In this document: positions 46,669 to 58,588 of the stretch, piece by piece
How the letters are laid out: each line of letters begins with the position of its first letter
How positions within the stretch are numbered: the first letter of the stretch is position 1
NCBI GenBank assembly: GCA_027422505.1
Contig: JAPQWV010000018.1
Location: forward strand, 11,116,001 to 11,180,000
From: Craterostigma plantagineum
Taxonomy: Eukaryota > Streptophyta > Magnoliopsida > Lamiales > Linderniaceae
Direction: 5' to 3'
DNA: 64,000 nt
Notes under the pieces: generated by a model
The model's input: only the letters and a program-made list of their open reading frames with translations
Database searches by the model: none
What the model was told of the DNA's origin: nothing
Program-made: the position numbers and the translations under genes

Positions 46669-49600
46669 ATGGATTGCTATCCTACATATAACCACATATA
46701 CGAGAAGACATTATATCTCAACGTCCACGATACGAGCTTTCAGTTAGACCTGACCACCTTCCGGTGTCCAGACGACATAATCGTGTCCATTCTGCAAGGC
46801 CATCCACTATGGCATGCACTTGCAGTGACGACATCAGTGCCGATGGTCTACCTCCAGCAGTTTTGGGGGATGATCAAGTGCCTCATTTTGGACGGGGCAT
46901 ACCATTTCACGACGGTTGTAGGGACGAGGCACATCTGCATGGGCAAGAACGTATTCAGAGCTCTACTTGACCTCCCTTACAGCCAAAACTACGACCCCCT
47001 CCCATCACATGAAGAACTGGTGACTGATTTCCTCCAGATAGGGTACCGTCCGGTGCTCACCAAGCTAGCTCAGGTCTAGAGCAACGGTATCCCTCAACCA
47101 TGGAAGACATTGTTGGGGATTGTGAACAAGTGTCTATCACCGAAGCACGCGGGCTTCGAAAAAGGCAACGGCCACATCCTCCGAATATTTCACGGAGTCG
47201 TGTTCTCGCGGAATTACAATTTTTCCCAGCTGATCTGGAATGACCTCGCAGAACAAATCAGACAAAAGGAGAAAACGGTCCAAAAACTTGCCGTATGTGA
47301 GATGGTTCTCCGTCATCATCCGCCAACACATGGAGATGTACGAGCAGAACATTCCTCGCCTGCCTCCGGGAGGAAACTATCAGCCACCAAGGCTCAAGTT
47401 CTTCCACAACCCAAGGCTGGTAGACCTAGCTCAGCCTTCCATGCCCATTCCACTAGACCTTCTTCGGCTTGCTGACCCCACAGGAGTCGAATATCAGAGG
47501 TACTGCCGGGAGAATCACCTCACCGAGGAGATGATTAGAGGGCCCCCGACAGATTTTGGAGTTAGCCCTCCCCAACCGCAACAACACCAAAGCCCTGAGG
47601 CCATGTTGATTGATGAAGTAGCCCAGGAGCTCAAGCAGGAGCTACCAACTTAGGACGAAGAAATTCCCGACATAGACGCCACGCTAATCGATGTTGTGGC
47701 TGCAGAATTGGAACAAGAAGCTCCTACCGAAACATTTCAAGTGGAAGTGCCCATACATGTAGGCGTGCTCGAAGAAACCATAGAGGAGGTTCTTCAACAA
47801 GAAGCACAACTCGAGACAGAAATGGGGCAGAGCTCGCTTCCACTGGTGACGGATCAGGCTCTAGGGGATGTTGGACGTGACCCCACTCCTCACACAACTA
47901 CCCCATCCGACACGGAGTCAGATGAGGAGATTAACCTGATAAGACGGACTCCCAGACGACTCAGTATACAAATGGAGTCCCTCTTCCCGCCGTCACCATC
48001 ACACCAGATACCACGCTGCTCACTTCTTCAAGTGTTGCCGGCACCTCTTCGCTCAATCTTGAGCCGCAACAACCACTACTGGTGTCTAGTTCGCAGGTCC
48101 AAACCGAGCCTGCCGTAACACCCATAGAGGCGAATCTTACAGATTCGACTCAAGGATTGGGTGGAAGTCTCATACAGTCACAACCTCAAGTGACTGTGAG
48201 CCAACCTGAGGAGCAGGTATCTGCTCAATGGTTGCTAACAGGCGACATCAATCGTCCTGATCCATCCTCGGAGGCGTCCGCACCATTTGTGACGAATGAG
48301 CAATTTCAAGCCTCTCTCTCCGCTGTTGTTCAATCACTTGAAGACAAAATAACGGAGAGAGTTCTTACTGCCATAGAGACATCCCGCAGAGACACCGGGA
48401 AAGCACTTGTCTTCGAAGGCAACTCGTCACAGCCCAACCTCACACCTCCACAATCCACACCCACCGACCCTTTAGCCAATTCATCCATCCTCATCAACCC
48501 ATACACCATACCCATAACCGAGCTCCACGACATCCTACTCGCCCGACTGATCGGCCTCTCCATCCGGTCGCCTCAAGAAGAGTCACTTTACAGGCGATTG
48601 GTGGATCATCCTGAGCCACCTAATGATACTTGCCGAGGCCAAAGCTCCCATTCAAGATGCCGACATGACGACCCTGACGATCAGGATCATCATGAGGGTG
48701 AGAAGAGGCTAAGGACATCTACTAGTGGCCAAGGACAAGGCTTGGGCGTAACGCAAACAAGCGCTGGAGCAGGTGAAACCCAAACCACCCACCAAACACA
48801 AACCACCCAAACTACCCACACCACGCACCGCACCACCACCCTAACCCACATCAACCCACCAAACACAAACCACCCAAACCGCAGGACGCCTCCGCCCACA
48901 CCACCTATTCTGACAAGCCCCTTGCTTTCGGAAGAAGAAGCACGTGCCGCAATGCTCATAGCCCTAGCAGCTACTCTAGCTACTCCCTCAGTCGCTCCAG
49001 ATCAACCGGGCCCCTCAGGACATGGCGTCAATCCACATGAGGCTCTAGATAAGTATATCTTCGACGGACAGTGGATGACCCATTCCATGCCCGAGGAGCA
49101 TCAAAGACGATGGCTTCAAGACGTTCGACGTTTTCTACAAAAAGCCTCCATAGACCTCGTGATCATAGAAGACGACGAGCTTCTGGAAGGTGAAGACTTC
49201 GAGCAAGATATCCCAAGGCTACCAGAGTTGATCGCTGCAACAAGCAACTCCCTCTACAAGGCTAACGCCAGGGACCGTTCGGATCGACACGCCGTGGGAG
49301 AACATCCAAATAGAAATCCCCTTCCTCGAAGAAGTTCGTAAAAACATTTGGAGGTCACCGTAGAGAGTTAAGAAGCCGAACGAGTTCGAGCTGAGAGGGA
49401 TCTCTCACTGGGATCAGCAGAAGAGGATGACCTACCTTTGGATGCTGACCAAACTTGGACCTGATGTAAGGCTGGGGATGACTAAAGAACAAGTCAAGAG
49501 CAACTATGGGTCTCTCCCCGATATGCCAACTACTCAGCGTCTACTGTGCAAAAGGAGGACTTCCAACACATCACTACACCATCGAACGAGTAGAAACTCG

Positions 49601-50101
49601 AGAAGATCTAAGCGAGAGCGACCTACCGTACATTCCTGCTGATGAGGTATACCGTCTCTATCAGCTGTACGTGGAAAAGTACTAAGGTCCTCAAGGCTTC
49701 ATCAGAAAGAAGGACTCGAGGAACTCTACCGGTTCATGATGCGCCAAGTCAAGTACTTCGCTGCACACAACCTTCAGATGGCTCTGGAGAGCAACATGAA
49801 GAAGGTTAACATGACCCCCCGATCAACAAAGGACCTGAGATCGAAGGGCTCCCCAGCAATCACGTGCACATCAGCTCAGTCCTAGGCATTACCTACCACA
49901 ATCCAATCGCCAAGAAGAATAGGTTGATGCTGAAGACTGAGACTCATAAGTTTTGCGATGGGACGCTCAAGGTCGTCAGGAAAAACATAAAGCAAAGGTT
50001 GGAAGAAATCAATCGATATACGATGCTGAGGATCCACAGGTTCGTGAGAGAACAGCCGCTCCTAATGGAACTATTAGAAGATATGGAGGAGCGACTGGAG
50101 C
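46669..50101 (+). pseudogene. Element D third ORF, broken and truncated by G
   Basis: The likely start is MDCYPTYNHIYEK at 46669, matching the E copy; the in-frame ATG at 46651 precedes the splice site. The N-terminal domain has FRCPDDIIVSILQGHPLWHA, YLQQFWG and LPYSQNYDPLP. It reaches an in-frame TAG (47077-47079) and continues in the same frame with NKCLSPKHAGF, HGVVFSRNYNF and SQLIWNDL. Further frameshifts lie near 47270, 47650, 48080, 49290 and 49690. The middle is very similar to E and to the 13893-14858 fragment, and the C-terminal part has KFCDGTLKVVRKN. After ERLE at about 50101 the homology to E stops at the gypsy boundary. Confidence 0.85.
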
Positions 50102-52009
50102 GAGCGGATCGAGTAATAAAATAAAACGAACACTAACGAAATATCCTACACTCAACAGGCAAGTGTACCTATCGAAATAGCATAGACGTAGCAAGTATTC
50201 GAGTATCGAATCCCAAAAGAACTATGTACCTTAGAAAAACGTTTGCTTAAATATCCTAGTACGAACGTTTGATTGTTGAAACGGTAAATAACGATACTTA
50301 GAAAATACAACTTAATAAAGTAACTCGGAGAAGAAAACCCTTACGTAAACAGACGTATTTGAGACTTCGAATCCCCCTAGCTCGACCAACACATATATCA
50401 AGTACACGTAAGCAACACTATCATTAGACCGTGAAGATTCCTACAACATGCGTACGAATTCATACGACAGACGAAACTGCGCCTTATCATAAGAGACTCG
50501 CAAACAACTAATCAACTAATTAAATAGCCGGGCAAGCTTCCCTAACTACTTAACCGAAGATTGCATTAAAATCATGGCGAATCCCACTATTAGATTTGAC
50601 TCTAATCCGACAGGGTAGTTCAACCTATCTCCAGCGATGAGTTTATTCCGCTCATTTACGAGTGGTTTAATCGTTCGCCCCTCTCTCGAGCGTAGCGTAC
50701 GATTTCCCGGACTACGTTAACTTAAACACGTAGACATGATCAAGCTAACTAGATGATTTCAATCACATAGACATAATCAAAATCATATGCTTCATAAATG
50801 AGTCGTAACAATAGTAATACATCAAATACACGTAAACATACGATCGATCGCACTAAGGTTCATCTCATCTCAAATACAATAGATTTAGCTACTCATTATC
50901 ACCACAACAAAGCACGTAATTAACATCGAATACAACATAAATACTTCCCTGAATTCAACTTCGAGGTGAATCCACGTTCTTCGTTGAGGACTTTTATCGA
51001 GCACGTAATAAGCAACTAAGTGTTCTTGGATCTTGGAAAGGCAACGTATGTATATGAGAGCTTAATGGTGTATCTATTCACGTACCTCCCTCCTCTCTTC
51101 TCATTATGTTGCTCTTTATATAGAGGTTTTGTTTTCCCTCATTTCACTTGCTCACTTTCTTCAACGTGAGGGCCAAGGAAAATCAACCTTAGAAGATCTT
51201 TAGCCTGCAACGCAGCCTTTGCAGCCCCAAAAATCATATGGCCTTGTCTTATGCAGAACTTGTTTCCCAAGCGTGATTTGCAGTCATTGAGCCCCCAAAA
51301 CAAGAATTTTTTGTTCCATTTCCGTTTCCAAGAAGATAAGAGAAGTTGAAACTCATTTTCTTGTAAGTGCTTGACTTTTAATATGTCCACGGGATGTTCA
51401 CGGCCTCCGTGCGCATCTTCACGGCCGTGACAACGTAAAACCTGAAGAAAACAACGTTTCTACCCGTGTTCACGGCTTCGTATACTATTATTCACGGCCG
51501 TGAAGCGTTCGAGGGTTAGAAAATGGGTTTCTGCCCGCATTCACGGCCTCAAACACCTCCATTCACAGCCATGAAGCACCATTCACGGCTTGGAAAATCA
51601 ACATTCACGGCCGTGATACAATCGGGCTAGAAAATGGCTCTCTGGCACTGTTCACGGCCTCGTGTAAGGGCTTCACGACCGTGACTCATTTTCCTGCAAA
51701 ACAGCAGCACGTTCAAAAGTCATATCTCCCAATCTAGACCTCGGATTGAAAATCCCTTTGGTCAGAAGCAAGATTAACGAGTCCTCTGTATACTAAACTG
51801 TCACAAAACTGTCGCAAAACTCATTTTCAGGTCCATCGGACATCGTTTATCCCGTGATCAATGAGAAATACTAAACTATCGCAAAACTGCCGTAAAACGT
51901 TTGATTTGTTGTGAAACCATATATAACACAAAAATAATCCAAACGGCCTCACTTATCATGCAAGCGACTTAAATTTAACATATATAAACGTAAGAAAATA
52001 CGTTTATCA
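50102..52009 (-). repeat. 3' LTR of element G
   Basis: About 1.9 kb. On the minus strand it starts TGATAAACGTATTTTC after the PPT. The other end carries a stretch (plus strand gcaagtgtacctatcgaaat, 50160-50179, then tatcgaatcccaaaag) of a kind common in plant Athila LTRs. The outer end near 50100 has no clear TG and may be truncated. It also contains the palindrome array at 51397-51684. There is no partner LTR in the window. Confidence 0.7.
51397..51684. repeat. Paired ttcacggcc half-sites and palindromes in the G LTR
   Basis: Five pairs, each a half-site ttcacggcc(t/c) or ttcacggctt followed 21-22 bp later by a palindrome ttcacggccgtga or a close variant. The pairs start at 51397/51418, 51469/51491, 51540/51562, 51582/51604 and 51651/51672. 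Pair-to-pair spacing is 72, 71, 42 and 69 bp. The regular half/full alternation sets it apart from simple repeats. Confidence 0.8.
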
Positions 52010-52556
52010 AATTACCCCACACTTAAACGTTTGCTTGTCCTCAAGCAAATAAATGCACATGGCATATAAAAGAATAAAATCATGCAACGTATCAATTAAG
52101 AATGAAATCATGTAGGAGATAATGCAAGTAAAGTCGGAAAGCATATTCGAAATCAACAACTAACCACACGACTTCCTTAGGAATGCCTATCAAGATCCGC
52201 ACCTCACAAAGATTCACTCAAATCACTAAGTGTATAGGTTAAGATGTCGGTGATATCTCTCGGGTCATGCACAAATGATTCGTAAATCTACCACTTTCAA
52301 TGTTCAAGCGTGAATCAGAAGGTCTTCACTGGGTTAAAATATGGTTAAGATATGTAAGATATGCAAGGAATAAGGGTAAAAAGGATATGAGCCGTAGTCG
52401 TGTCGGAATCATGCCATCATCTCGAATGCGCCAAATCCGTCGTTCTTGTTTTTTTTTTTCACCAAGCCCTTCTTCTTTCGACTTCTCGATCTAGGAAATA
52501 GGTAAAATGTTTTCGAGAGTAAAAGATTATCGGAGGAAGGGTTCTTAGTCATATAT

Positions 52557-52604
<48 letters not shown>

Positions 52605-53450
52605 TCTCTCTTTCTTTCTTTTTTTTGGACATAAGCTCGGAAATTAAGTACGGGTTATGCTTCTTAAGTACGGCATTCAACCTCCACTTCTACTATCACT
52701 CCAATGGGTTTATGTCTGAAGGCTTAATCAGGGTCGGCAATTTATAATCCGGTTTTTACAAATAAAAGGCTCAGGCCCAAATTGGCTAACTACGGGGGGC
52801 AATCGTGGTTGGATACTTTGGCTATGGACTGAATTCCTGAAGCCTTCCTCATTTTCACGCAATCACACGTCAAGTAGTTTCAAAACACAAAACACAAGCA
52901 AGTTCTGAAGAGAATTAAGCACAATTCACACAACCAAAGAAATGAGCAAAAAGCTCGTAGGCTCAAAAATCCCACAAAAATAGGGTTATGTGTACGAATC
53001 TATCAGGTATCGCCAAGTTCATCTATGTGAGAAAGAATTCGACTCGCATATGTGTCCTAATTAGTCACAAGATTTCTAACATGAAATCACCCTTTGATTG
53101 AAGGAAACGTGATTTTCGAAAACGTTTATGCCAATTTTCGAAAAAATATATACCAAAAATCAAGTCATGAACATATAAGATATTTGCATCAATTTCGCAG
53201 AAATTCCCCTCCCCACACAAGATTTACGTTGTCCTCAACGTAACAATTACGTAACGCAAGGAATAGGATGTGCATGCTTTGTACAGCTCCTCCCCACACT
53301 TGAGATTTTGAGTTCCCTGCGATCATCGAAAACCAGAATCATGAAAACTAAAATGCATAGGAAAATAAAGAAAAAACATTGGATATGCATGGGTGCCTCC
53401 CAAGTAGCGCTTTCTTTAATGTCTTTTAGCTGGACATAGTTCGGAGGATT
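52010..53450 (-). other. Element G PPT and untranslated 3' region
   Basis: On the minus strand, right before the LTR, come gtgtggggtaatt and further upstream the typical gaggacaagcaaacgtttaa. The remainder up to the integrase stop is non-coding, including a second plus-strand stretch tccccacacaag near 53211 and tccccacacttg near 53288 that echo the PPT. The 64-codon plus-strand ORF at 52300 is not considered real. Confidence 0.65.
52561..52620. repeat. (CT)n microsatellite
   Basis: An almost perfect run of tc dinucleotides to about 52610, interrupted once by cc, then tttctttctt. It lies in the untranslated 3' region of element G. Confidence 0.98.
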
Positions 53451-54836
53451 TTAGCGTTGTGTGGTGTTGAGGAGGTGGATCGTTTCCTTTCCAAGCGCTT
53501 CAATGTCACCGCCATAGTAATGCTTGAGACGCTGCCCGTTCACCTTGAAGGTCCCTTTTTCTGGGTGTGTGATCTCGACCGTCCTGTAGGAAAATACTCG
53601 GGTCACCTTGAATGGGCCAGACCACCTCGACTTTAGCTTGCCCGGAAATAATAGCAGCCACGAATTATACAACAGGACCTGGTCGCCTTCTTGGTATTCC
53701 CGCTTCATGATCTTCCGATCATGATATTTCTTTGTACGCTCCTTGTAGATGCGGGTATTCTCGTATGCCATTTGTCTCCACTCGTCGAGCTCGTTGACCT
53801 GCAACATTCGCTTTTCACCTGCAAGATTCAAATCAAAGTTAAGTTTCTTTAGAGCCCAATATGCTTTGTGTTCTAGCTCGGGTAAATGATAAGATTTCCC
53901 ATAAACAAGTCTATACGGCGTGGATCCGATAGGCATTTTGTAGGCAGTCCGGTACGCCCATAAAGCATCGTTCAGTTTGCTTGGCCAATCTCGCCTATGG
54001 TGCTCCACGGTCTTTTCGAGTATACGCTTTAGCTTCCTGTTTACAACTTCGCTTGGCCGCTCGCTTGAGGATGGTACGTTGTGGTAACACTATGTTTCAC
54101 GCCGTATTTTTCGAGCGTCCTTGCAAAATGAGTATTACAGAAATGCGTACCTTTATTGCTAATAATGCAACGAGGTGAACCAAATCGTACAAAGATTTCA
54201 AAAATTTAACTACCCTAGCATCATTAGTAGGTAGCGCTTGTGCTTCTACCTTGAAACATAATCAACCACAACTAGGATATATCGATTCTTGAAAGAGGTA
54301 GGAAACGGACCCATAAAATCAATGCCCCAGACGTCAAATATTTCACACACAAGAATAAAATTCTGAGGCATTTCATTTCGCTTAGAAATATTACTTGTCC
54401 GTTGGCACCTATCACATTCATCTACGTATTTTTGAGCGTCTTTGAAAATCGTAGGCCAATAAAAACCACATTCGAGTACCTTTTGTGCAGTTCGATTACC
54501 TCCGTAATGTCCTCCACATGGCCCCGAATGACAATGGCTCAAGCTTTTAACCGTCTCGGGAAAGCACACATCCCAGAAATAATACTTCAAGTCTGAGAAG
54601 AATTTCTTCCTCTGGTGACTTGTGTATCCCTTTGGCATGATCCTAGCGACAAGATAATTAGCAAAATCGGCATACCATGGGGTTTCATCGAATACCTCAC
54701 GTATAGCATATAGATGCTCATCGGGAAAGTGGTCTCGGATTATTTCCTCGTTGGTAGCCTCGTGGGTTGCGTCTTCAAGTCTTGATAAGTGATCAGCTGC
54801 ACAATTCTCGGTACCTTTCTGGTCACGGAATTCCAC
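53451..54836 (-). pseudogene. pol: Element G integrase, broken
   Basis: ORF 54836-54246 covers the end of RNase H and the integrase zinc domain ([37 protein letters not shown]), then the first catalytic Asp in [11 protein letters not shown] gap of about 240 bp with frame changes (54245-54009) should hold the second Asp. ORF 54008-53451 has the core's end ([37 protein letters not shown]) and a C-terminal domain with [19 protein letters not shown] and a final basic stretch. The Glu of the DDE triad would lie just at the start of the last ORF. Confidence 0.88.
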
Positions 54837-55209
54837 GTCAAATTCTTGGAGTAACAGAATCCATCGGATAAGCCTCGGTTTTGCATCCGGTTTTGCAAAG
54901 AGGTGTTTGAGGCCGAATGATCCGTGTATATGATGACTTTTGAAATAATGAGATATTGACAGAACTTATCGACGGCGAACACGACTGCGAGCAACTCCTT
55001 CTCCGTGGTAGTGTAATTCGCCTGAGCCTCGTTTAGAGTTTTGCTTGCATAGTGTATCGGCTAAAAATGTTTTTCCCGTCTCTGCCCTAAATTACACCTA
55101 CTGCAAAATCACTCGCATCGCACATTAGTTCGAACGGTAGGTTCCAATCGGGAGCTACCATAACATGAGCATTAATTAGCTTATCCTTAAGTATGTTAAA
55201 TGCATTCAG
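54740..55209 (-). pseudogene. pol: Element G RNase H, broken
   Basis: Between RT and integrase the minus strand reads, in pieces with stops, a DASDFAVG-type RNase H start (about 55130-55105) and then, in ORF 54994-54740, [15 protein letters not shown] and a VIIYTDHSA block. Downstream, [12 protein letters not shown] begins the connection to integrase. Multiple frame changes show the gene is dead. Confidence 0.8.
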
Positions 55210-56328
55210 TCATTTGGGTGTAAATTCGTAAGGTACGTCTTTCTCAAGCGAGCGCGTTAAAGGTCTAGCAATTTTAGAAAAATCCTTGATAAATCTACGA
55301 TAAAAACCTGCATGTCCTAGGAAACTTCTAATTGCCCTTATCGATGAAGGTGGAGGTAATCGTTCTATGGTTTCTATTTTAGCTCTATCTACCTCGATAC
55401 CTCTCGACGATATCTTATAACCTAAAACAATACCCTCTCTTACCATAAAATGACATTTCTCCAAATTTAGCACAAGGTTTGTTTCCTCGTATCGCTGAAG
55501 TACTTTCTTTAAATTAAATAAGCAGACCTCGAACGAGTCATCAAAAATCGAAAAATCATCCATGGATACCTCCATTCCGTCACCTATTAGTTTATCGAAG
55601 ATAGCCATCATGCAACTTTGGAAGGTGGCCGGAGCATTGCAAAGTCCAAAAGGCATCCGTCGGTAGGCGAATGTCCCGAATGGGCACGTGAACGTCGTCT
55701 TCTCTTGATCCTCGGGTGCAATGAGAATATGCAAATAACTTGAAAGTCCATCGAGGAAACAATAAAATTCATGACCAGACAACCGTTCGAGCATTTGATC
55801 AATAAACGGAAGAGGAAAGTGGTCTTTTCGCGTCGCGTCACTTAATTTGCGGTAGTCAATGCAAACGCGCCATCCCGTGACAGTCCTCATCGGAATGAGT
55901 TCATTTTTCTCGTTGAGCACAACTGTCATTCCTCCTTTTTTCGGCACTACCTGAACTGGGCTCACCCATGCACTGTCCGAAATTGGGTTAATCACTCCCG
56001 CCTCGAGCAGTTTAATTACCTCGGCCTTAACTACCTCCTTCATGTTGGGGTTCAGACGCCTCTGATGTTGTATCACCGGTTTAAAGTCGTCTTCCATTAG
56101 AATTTTATGCATGCAGAAGGTCGGGCTAATTCTTCGGATGTCTGATATCTTCCATGCAAGTGCCCTCTTGTGCTCCCGTAGTGTGTCTAAGAGCATGAGT
56201 TTATGCTCCTCCAGATTTGACGCGATGATTACGGGAAGCTTTGCACCTTCCTCGAGGGGCGTATTCCAAGTGATCGGGCAATTGCTTGAGCTCGAGCGTT
56301 GGTGGTTCCTCGACTGAGATATTCTCAC
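55210..56328 (-). pseudogene. pol: Element G reverse transcriptase
   Basis: A 372-codon open frame: WKISDIRRISPTFCMHKI, VQVVPKKGGMTVV, WRVCIDYRKLSDATRKDHFP, MPFGLCNAPATFQSCM and the catalytic box in VSMDDFSIFDDSF. The two Asp are kept, while the residues before them differ from the usual F/Y-(M/V). It ends with SFLGHAGFYRRFIKDFSKI and LTRSLEKDVPYEFTPK. It is the longest intact frame of G and lies in normal gypsy order between protease and RNase H. Confidence 0.93.
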
Positions 56329-56487
56329 GATTTTCTTCGCTGCTCTTTTGCACCTCGATCATTGGTTCCTCATTGACATTCTCATCTACATCTGCTTGGG
56401 CAACGACGGGGGTAGGTCATCGTTTGGCTCTTCCTTATGGAGTTCCTCGTTTTCCTCTATTTCTTGCTTTGAGCTGAATGAATCGGG

Positions 56488-56901
56488 CTACGGAAGTCCC
56501 TGCAACGACAAAAATTCATTCCATGCATCGATACAAAAGCACTTATCATCTAACTTCTCGGCATTATTCATGGACTCGGCCATATCAAATGTCACTTTCT
56601 CACTATCTATGGTTAATGTCAATGTTCCGTTACGAACATCGACCATGGTTCCTCCAGTAGCGAGGAAGGGTCTTCCTAAGATTAGAGGAATATTTTCATC
56701 TTCCTCCATGTCGAGAATTACGAAATCTGCAGCAATGATAAATTTATCAACAACAAGAACGTCTTCGTTAATACCCCTAGGATATTTAACTGGTCTATCC
56801 GCTAATTGTATACTCATCCTAGTAGGTTTGGGTTCTCCTAAGCCGAGTTTCTTGAACATCGAATAAGGCATTAAATTTATACTAGCACCTAAGTCAGCCA
56901 T
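56488..56901 (-). pseudogene. pol: Element G aspartic protease
   Basis: 137 codons from the DLGASINLMPYSMFKKLGL block (active-site Asp at residue 3) to FVILDMEEDENIPLILGRPF, the second retropepsin-like block. It ends with LTIDSEKVTFDMAESM. This is the retropepsin of Athila-type elements. It is separated from gag upstream and RT downstream by frame breaks. Confidence 0.88.
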
Positions 56902-58236
56902 GCCTTATGTACTACAAGATCCTCTATTAAACAAGGTATAGTAAACTCCCAAGGTCTTTTAATTTTTTCGGGATTTTGCTTTGTAAGATGGCGGAGCACT
57001 CCCCTCGTAGTTCGACTGTGGACACGTCTTCGAGCTTGCGTTTGTTCGTGATAAGGTCCTTCAAAAATCCCAATGAGGCGTCTGCGCAAGGTCTTCAACA
57101 AGTGGTAAATTAATGTGTAATTGTTTAAAAATTGCAAGGAATTTACCAAACTAATCGTCAACGATGTCCCTTTTAAGCCTCGCTGGGTATGGAATTTTCA
57201 GTTGGTATGCCTTGACAGGTGGCTTAGGTACGGTCTCTTCTTCTTTGTCGGCCTCGATGTTTGCATTTGCGGGCTCAACATTCTTCTTCTTTTTCAATTT
57301 CTGCACTTCCTCGAGCTCTCTCCCGTTACGAAGCGTCACCGCCTTTACTTGGTGGTCCATTGGGTTGGTCTCGGTGTAGCTTGGCAATGAACCGGAAGGA
57401 CGTTGTTGGATTGATTCGGCAATCTGCCCAACTTATTTCTCCAAGGCTCGTAGGGAAGATTCAGTGTTTTGCAACCGTGCCTCTTGATTGTCCAAGCGAG
57501 AATCGAGCTTTCCCATTAGTTTCACGAGCATTCCCTCTAGCTTACCACCGCGACCTTCAGGGGCAACTTCAAAATTTCCACCGTGGTATCCATGCGACCT
57601 TTGATTTTGAAATCCCGGTGGAGGTTGTTGTTGATTCCCATAGGTCAGGTTCGGCTAAACTCGATTTGGAACGAAGTTTTGCTGACCTTGGTAATTCCCC
57701 ATGTAATCGACTTGCTCAGTTGTAAAAGCAGCGGGACAGCGAGCTGTGTCGTGGCTTCCCCCGTATGTAGCGCATGGCGGAATATACGTTGGATCTAAAT
57801 GAGAAGGCGCATCAGCTACGGGGGTCATCGGGGCAGGTTGTAATTGGGCAGCGTTAACGGCCGGCTTCGTTGCTAGCTTAGGCATGAGCGCATTCATCAA
57901 GAGTCTGCATTTGAAGATTAGTCACTGACATTTGTTGTTGTAGGGCATCGAACTTGGCATTCATCGCAGTGGTGTTGTCAACGTCGTACATTCCTGGAGG
58001 TTTACCTCGATTGCTTGAACTCCCTCATCGAAAACTATTTGCACTATAGTCTTCGATAAGATTCCAGTCCTCTGTAGTGCTGAGATTACATAGGCCTCCG
58101 TTGCATGCTTCGTCTAGTAATTGCACGGTATGGTCGTTTAAAGATTCATGGAACCGCTGAATTTGCTCGCTCTTCGTCATCCAGTGTTGAGGGAATCGGT
58201 TCAAAAGCGCTTTGAATATAGTCCATACGTCATACA
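56902..58236 (-). pseudogene. gag: Element G gag, N-terminus cut off by element E
   Basis: On the minus strand the first piece (58236-58025) reads VWTIFKALLNRFPQHW and a DHTVQLLDEACNGGLCN block, the end of the retrotransposon Gag domain. Further down, 57900-57655 has a Pro/Ala-rich stretch and CATYGGSHDTARCP, a zinc-knuckle-like site in which the second Cys is Tyr. The ORF 57387-57151 contains VKAVTLRNGRELEE, the usual Athila-type block before protease. Several stops separate these parts. Upstream codons lie beyond element E. Confidence 0.8.
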
Positions 58237-58588
58237 TGTTAGGTCCTACGATTAACAACTCTACGATCCTAGGCTAGAATTCATAGTAATTCGATCGTTT
58301 AGATAAGCAATTGAACTCGATCGAAAAACTAAAATGAAGAACAAGATAGAGAATTCGAGTAGAGTGAGAAAGTTACTGTTGTTTCTCTCTCTAGAAATCG
58401 AATTGCAAGCCTTTCGGATCAATTCTCAAAACGTTCTCTATTCAGCTCAATTGATTTACAAGTATTTATACCAAACAAACTTGGTATAAATATCAAACTA
58501 GTCCTAATCTAAGGACTACTATACAAAACGTCCCCTAATTACAAGGACAACTAATGAAATCAAGCACAATTACAAATAGTATTCTACA
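58237..58588 (-). repeat. 3' LTR of element E
   Basis: 352 bp; in element direction TGTAGAATACTATTTG to GGACCTAACA. It has a perfect 10-bp stem hairpin on the plus strand (tttataccaa, loop acaaac, ttggtataaa; 58465-58490), which contains the minus-strand TATAAATA box (58463-58470). The LTR fragment at 10076-10309 is the same family. Confidence 0.88.

Larger units (their letters stand above)
20110..50101 (+). mobile_element. Element D: decayed copia (Sirevirus-like) element hosting several insertions
   Basis: Pieces in one orientation and in the right order: integrase (20110-21400), RT start (to 21818), RT-RNase H (24213-25533), post-pol spacer (25534-27253 and 44572-46668) and third ORF (46669-50101). 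Between them lie the solo LTR, element C with B inside it, and gypsy element G. The first two insertions have clean 5-bp duplications. The left end (LTR, gag, protease) is missing. The right end is cut by G, so the last part of the third ORF, the PPT and the 3' LTR should lie right of the window. The same family as element E, judged by spacer and third-ORF similarity. Confidence 0.8.
50102..58236 (-). mobile_element. Element G: Athila-type Ty3/gypsy element, 5' part outside
   Basis: Read on the minus strand: gag tail, protease, RT, RNase H, integrase, a 1.4-kb untranslated region, PPT and 3' LTR. The order RT-RH-INT defines Ty3/gypsy. The protease sequence DLGASINLMP and the region gaggacaagcaaacgtttaa plus gtgtgggg before the LTR are typical of plant Athila elements as I know them. 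The left boundary is uncertain within 50096-50102. The right boundary is the E insertion (TG at 58237), so gag N-terminus and 5' LTR should follow E, right of the window. All ORFs are broken. Confidence 0.85.

Noticed and set aside
50096..50102. TG at 50096 as the exact end of the G LTR with TSD gcgac
   Set aside because: The bases tggagc after it also match the D/E third ORF, so the boundary cannot be fixed from this window. No second copy of the duplication is available.
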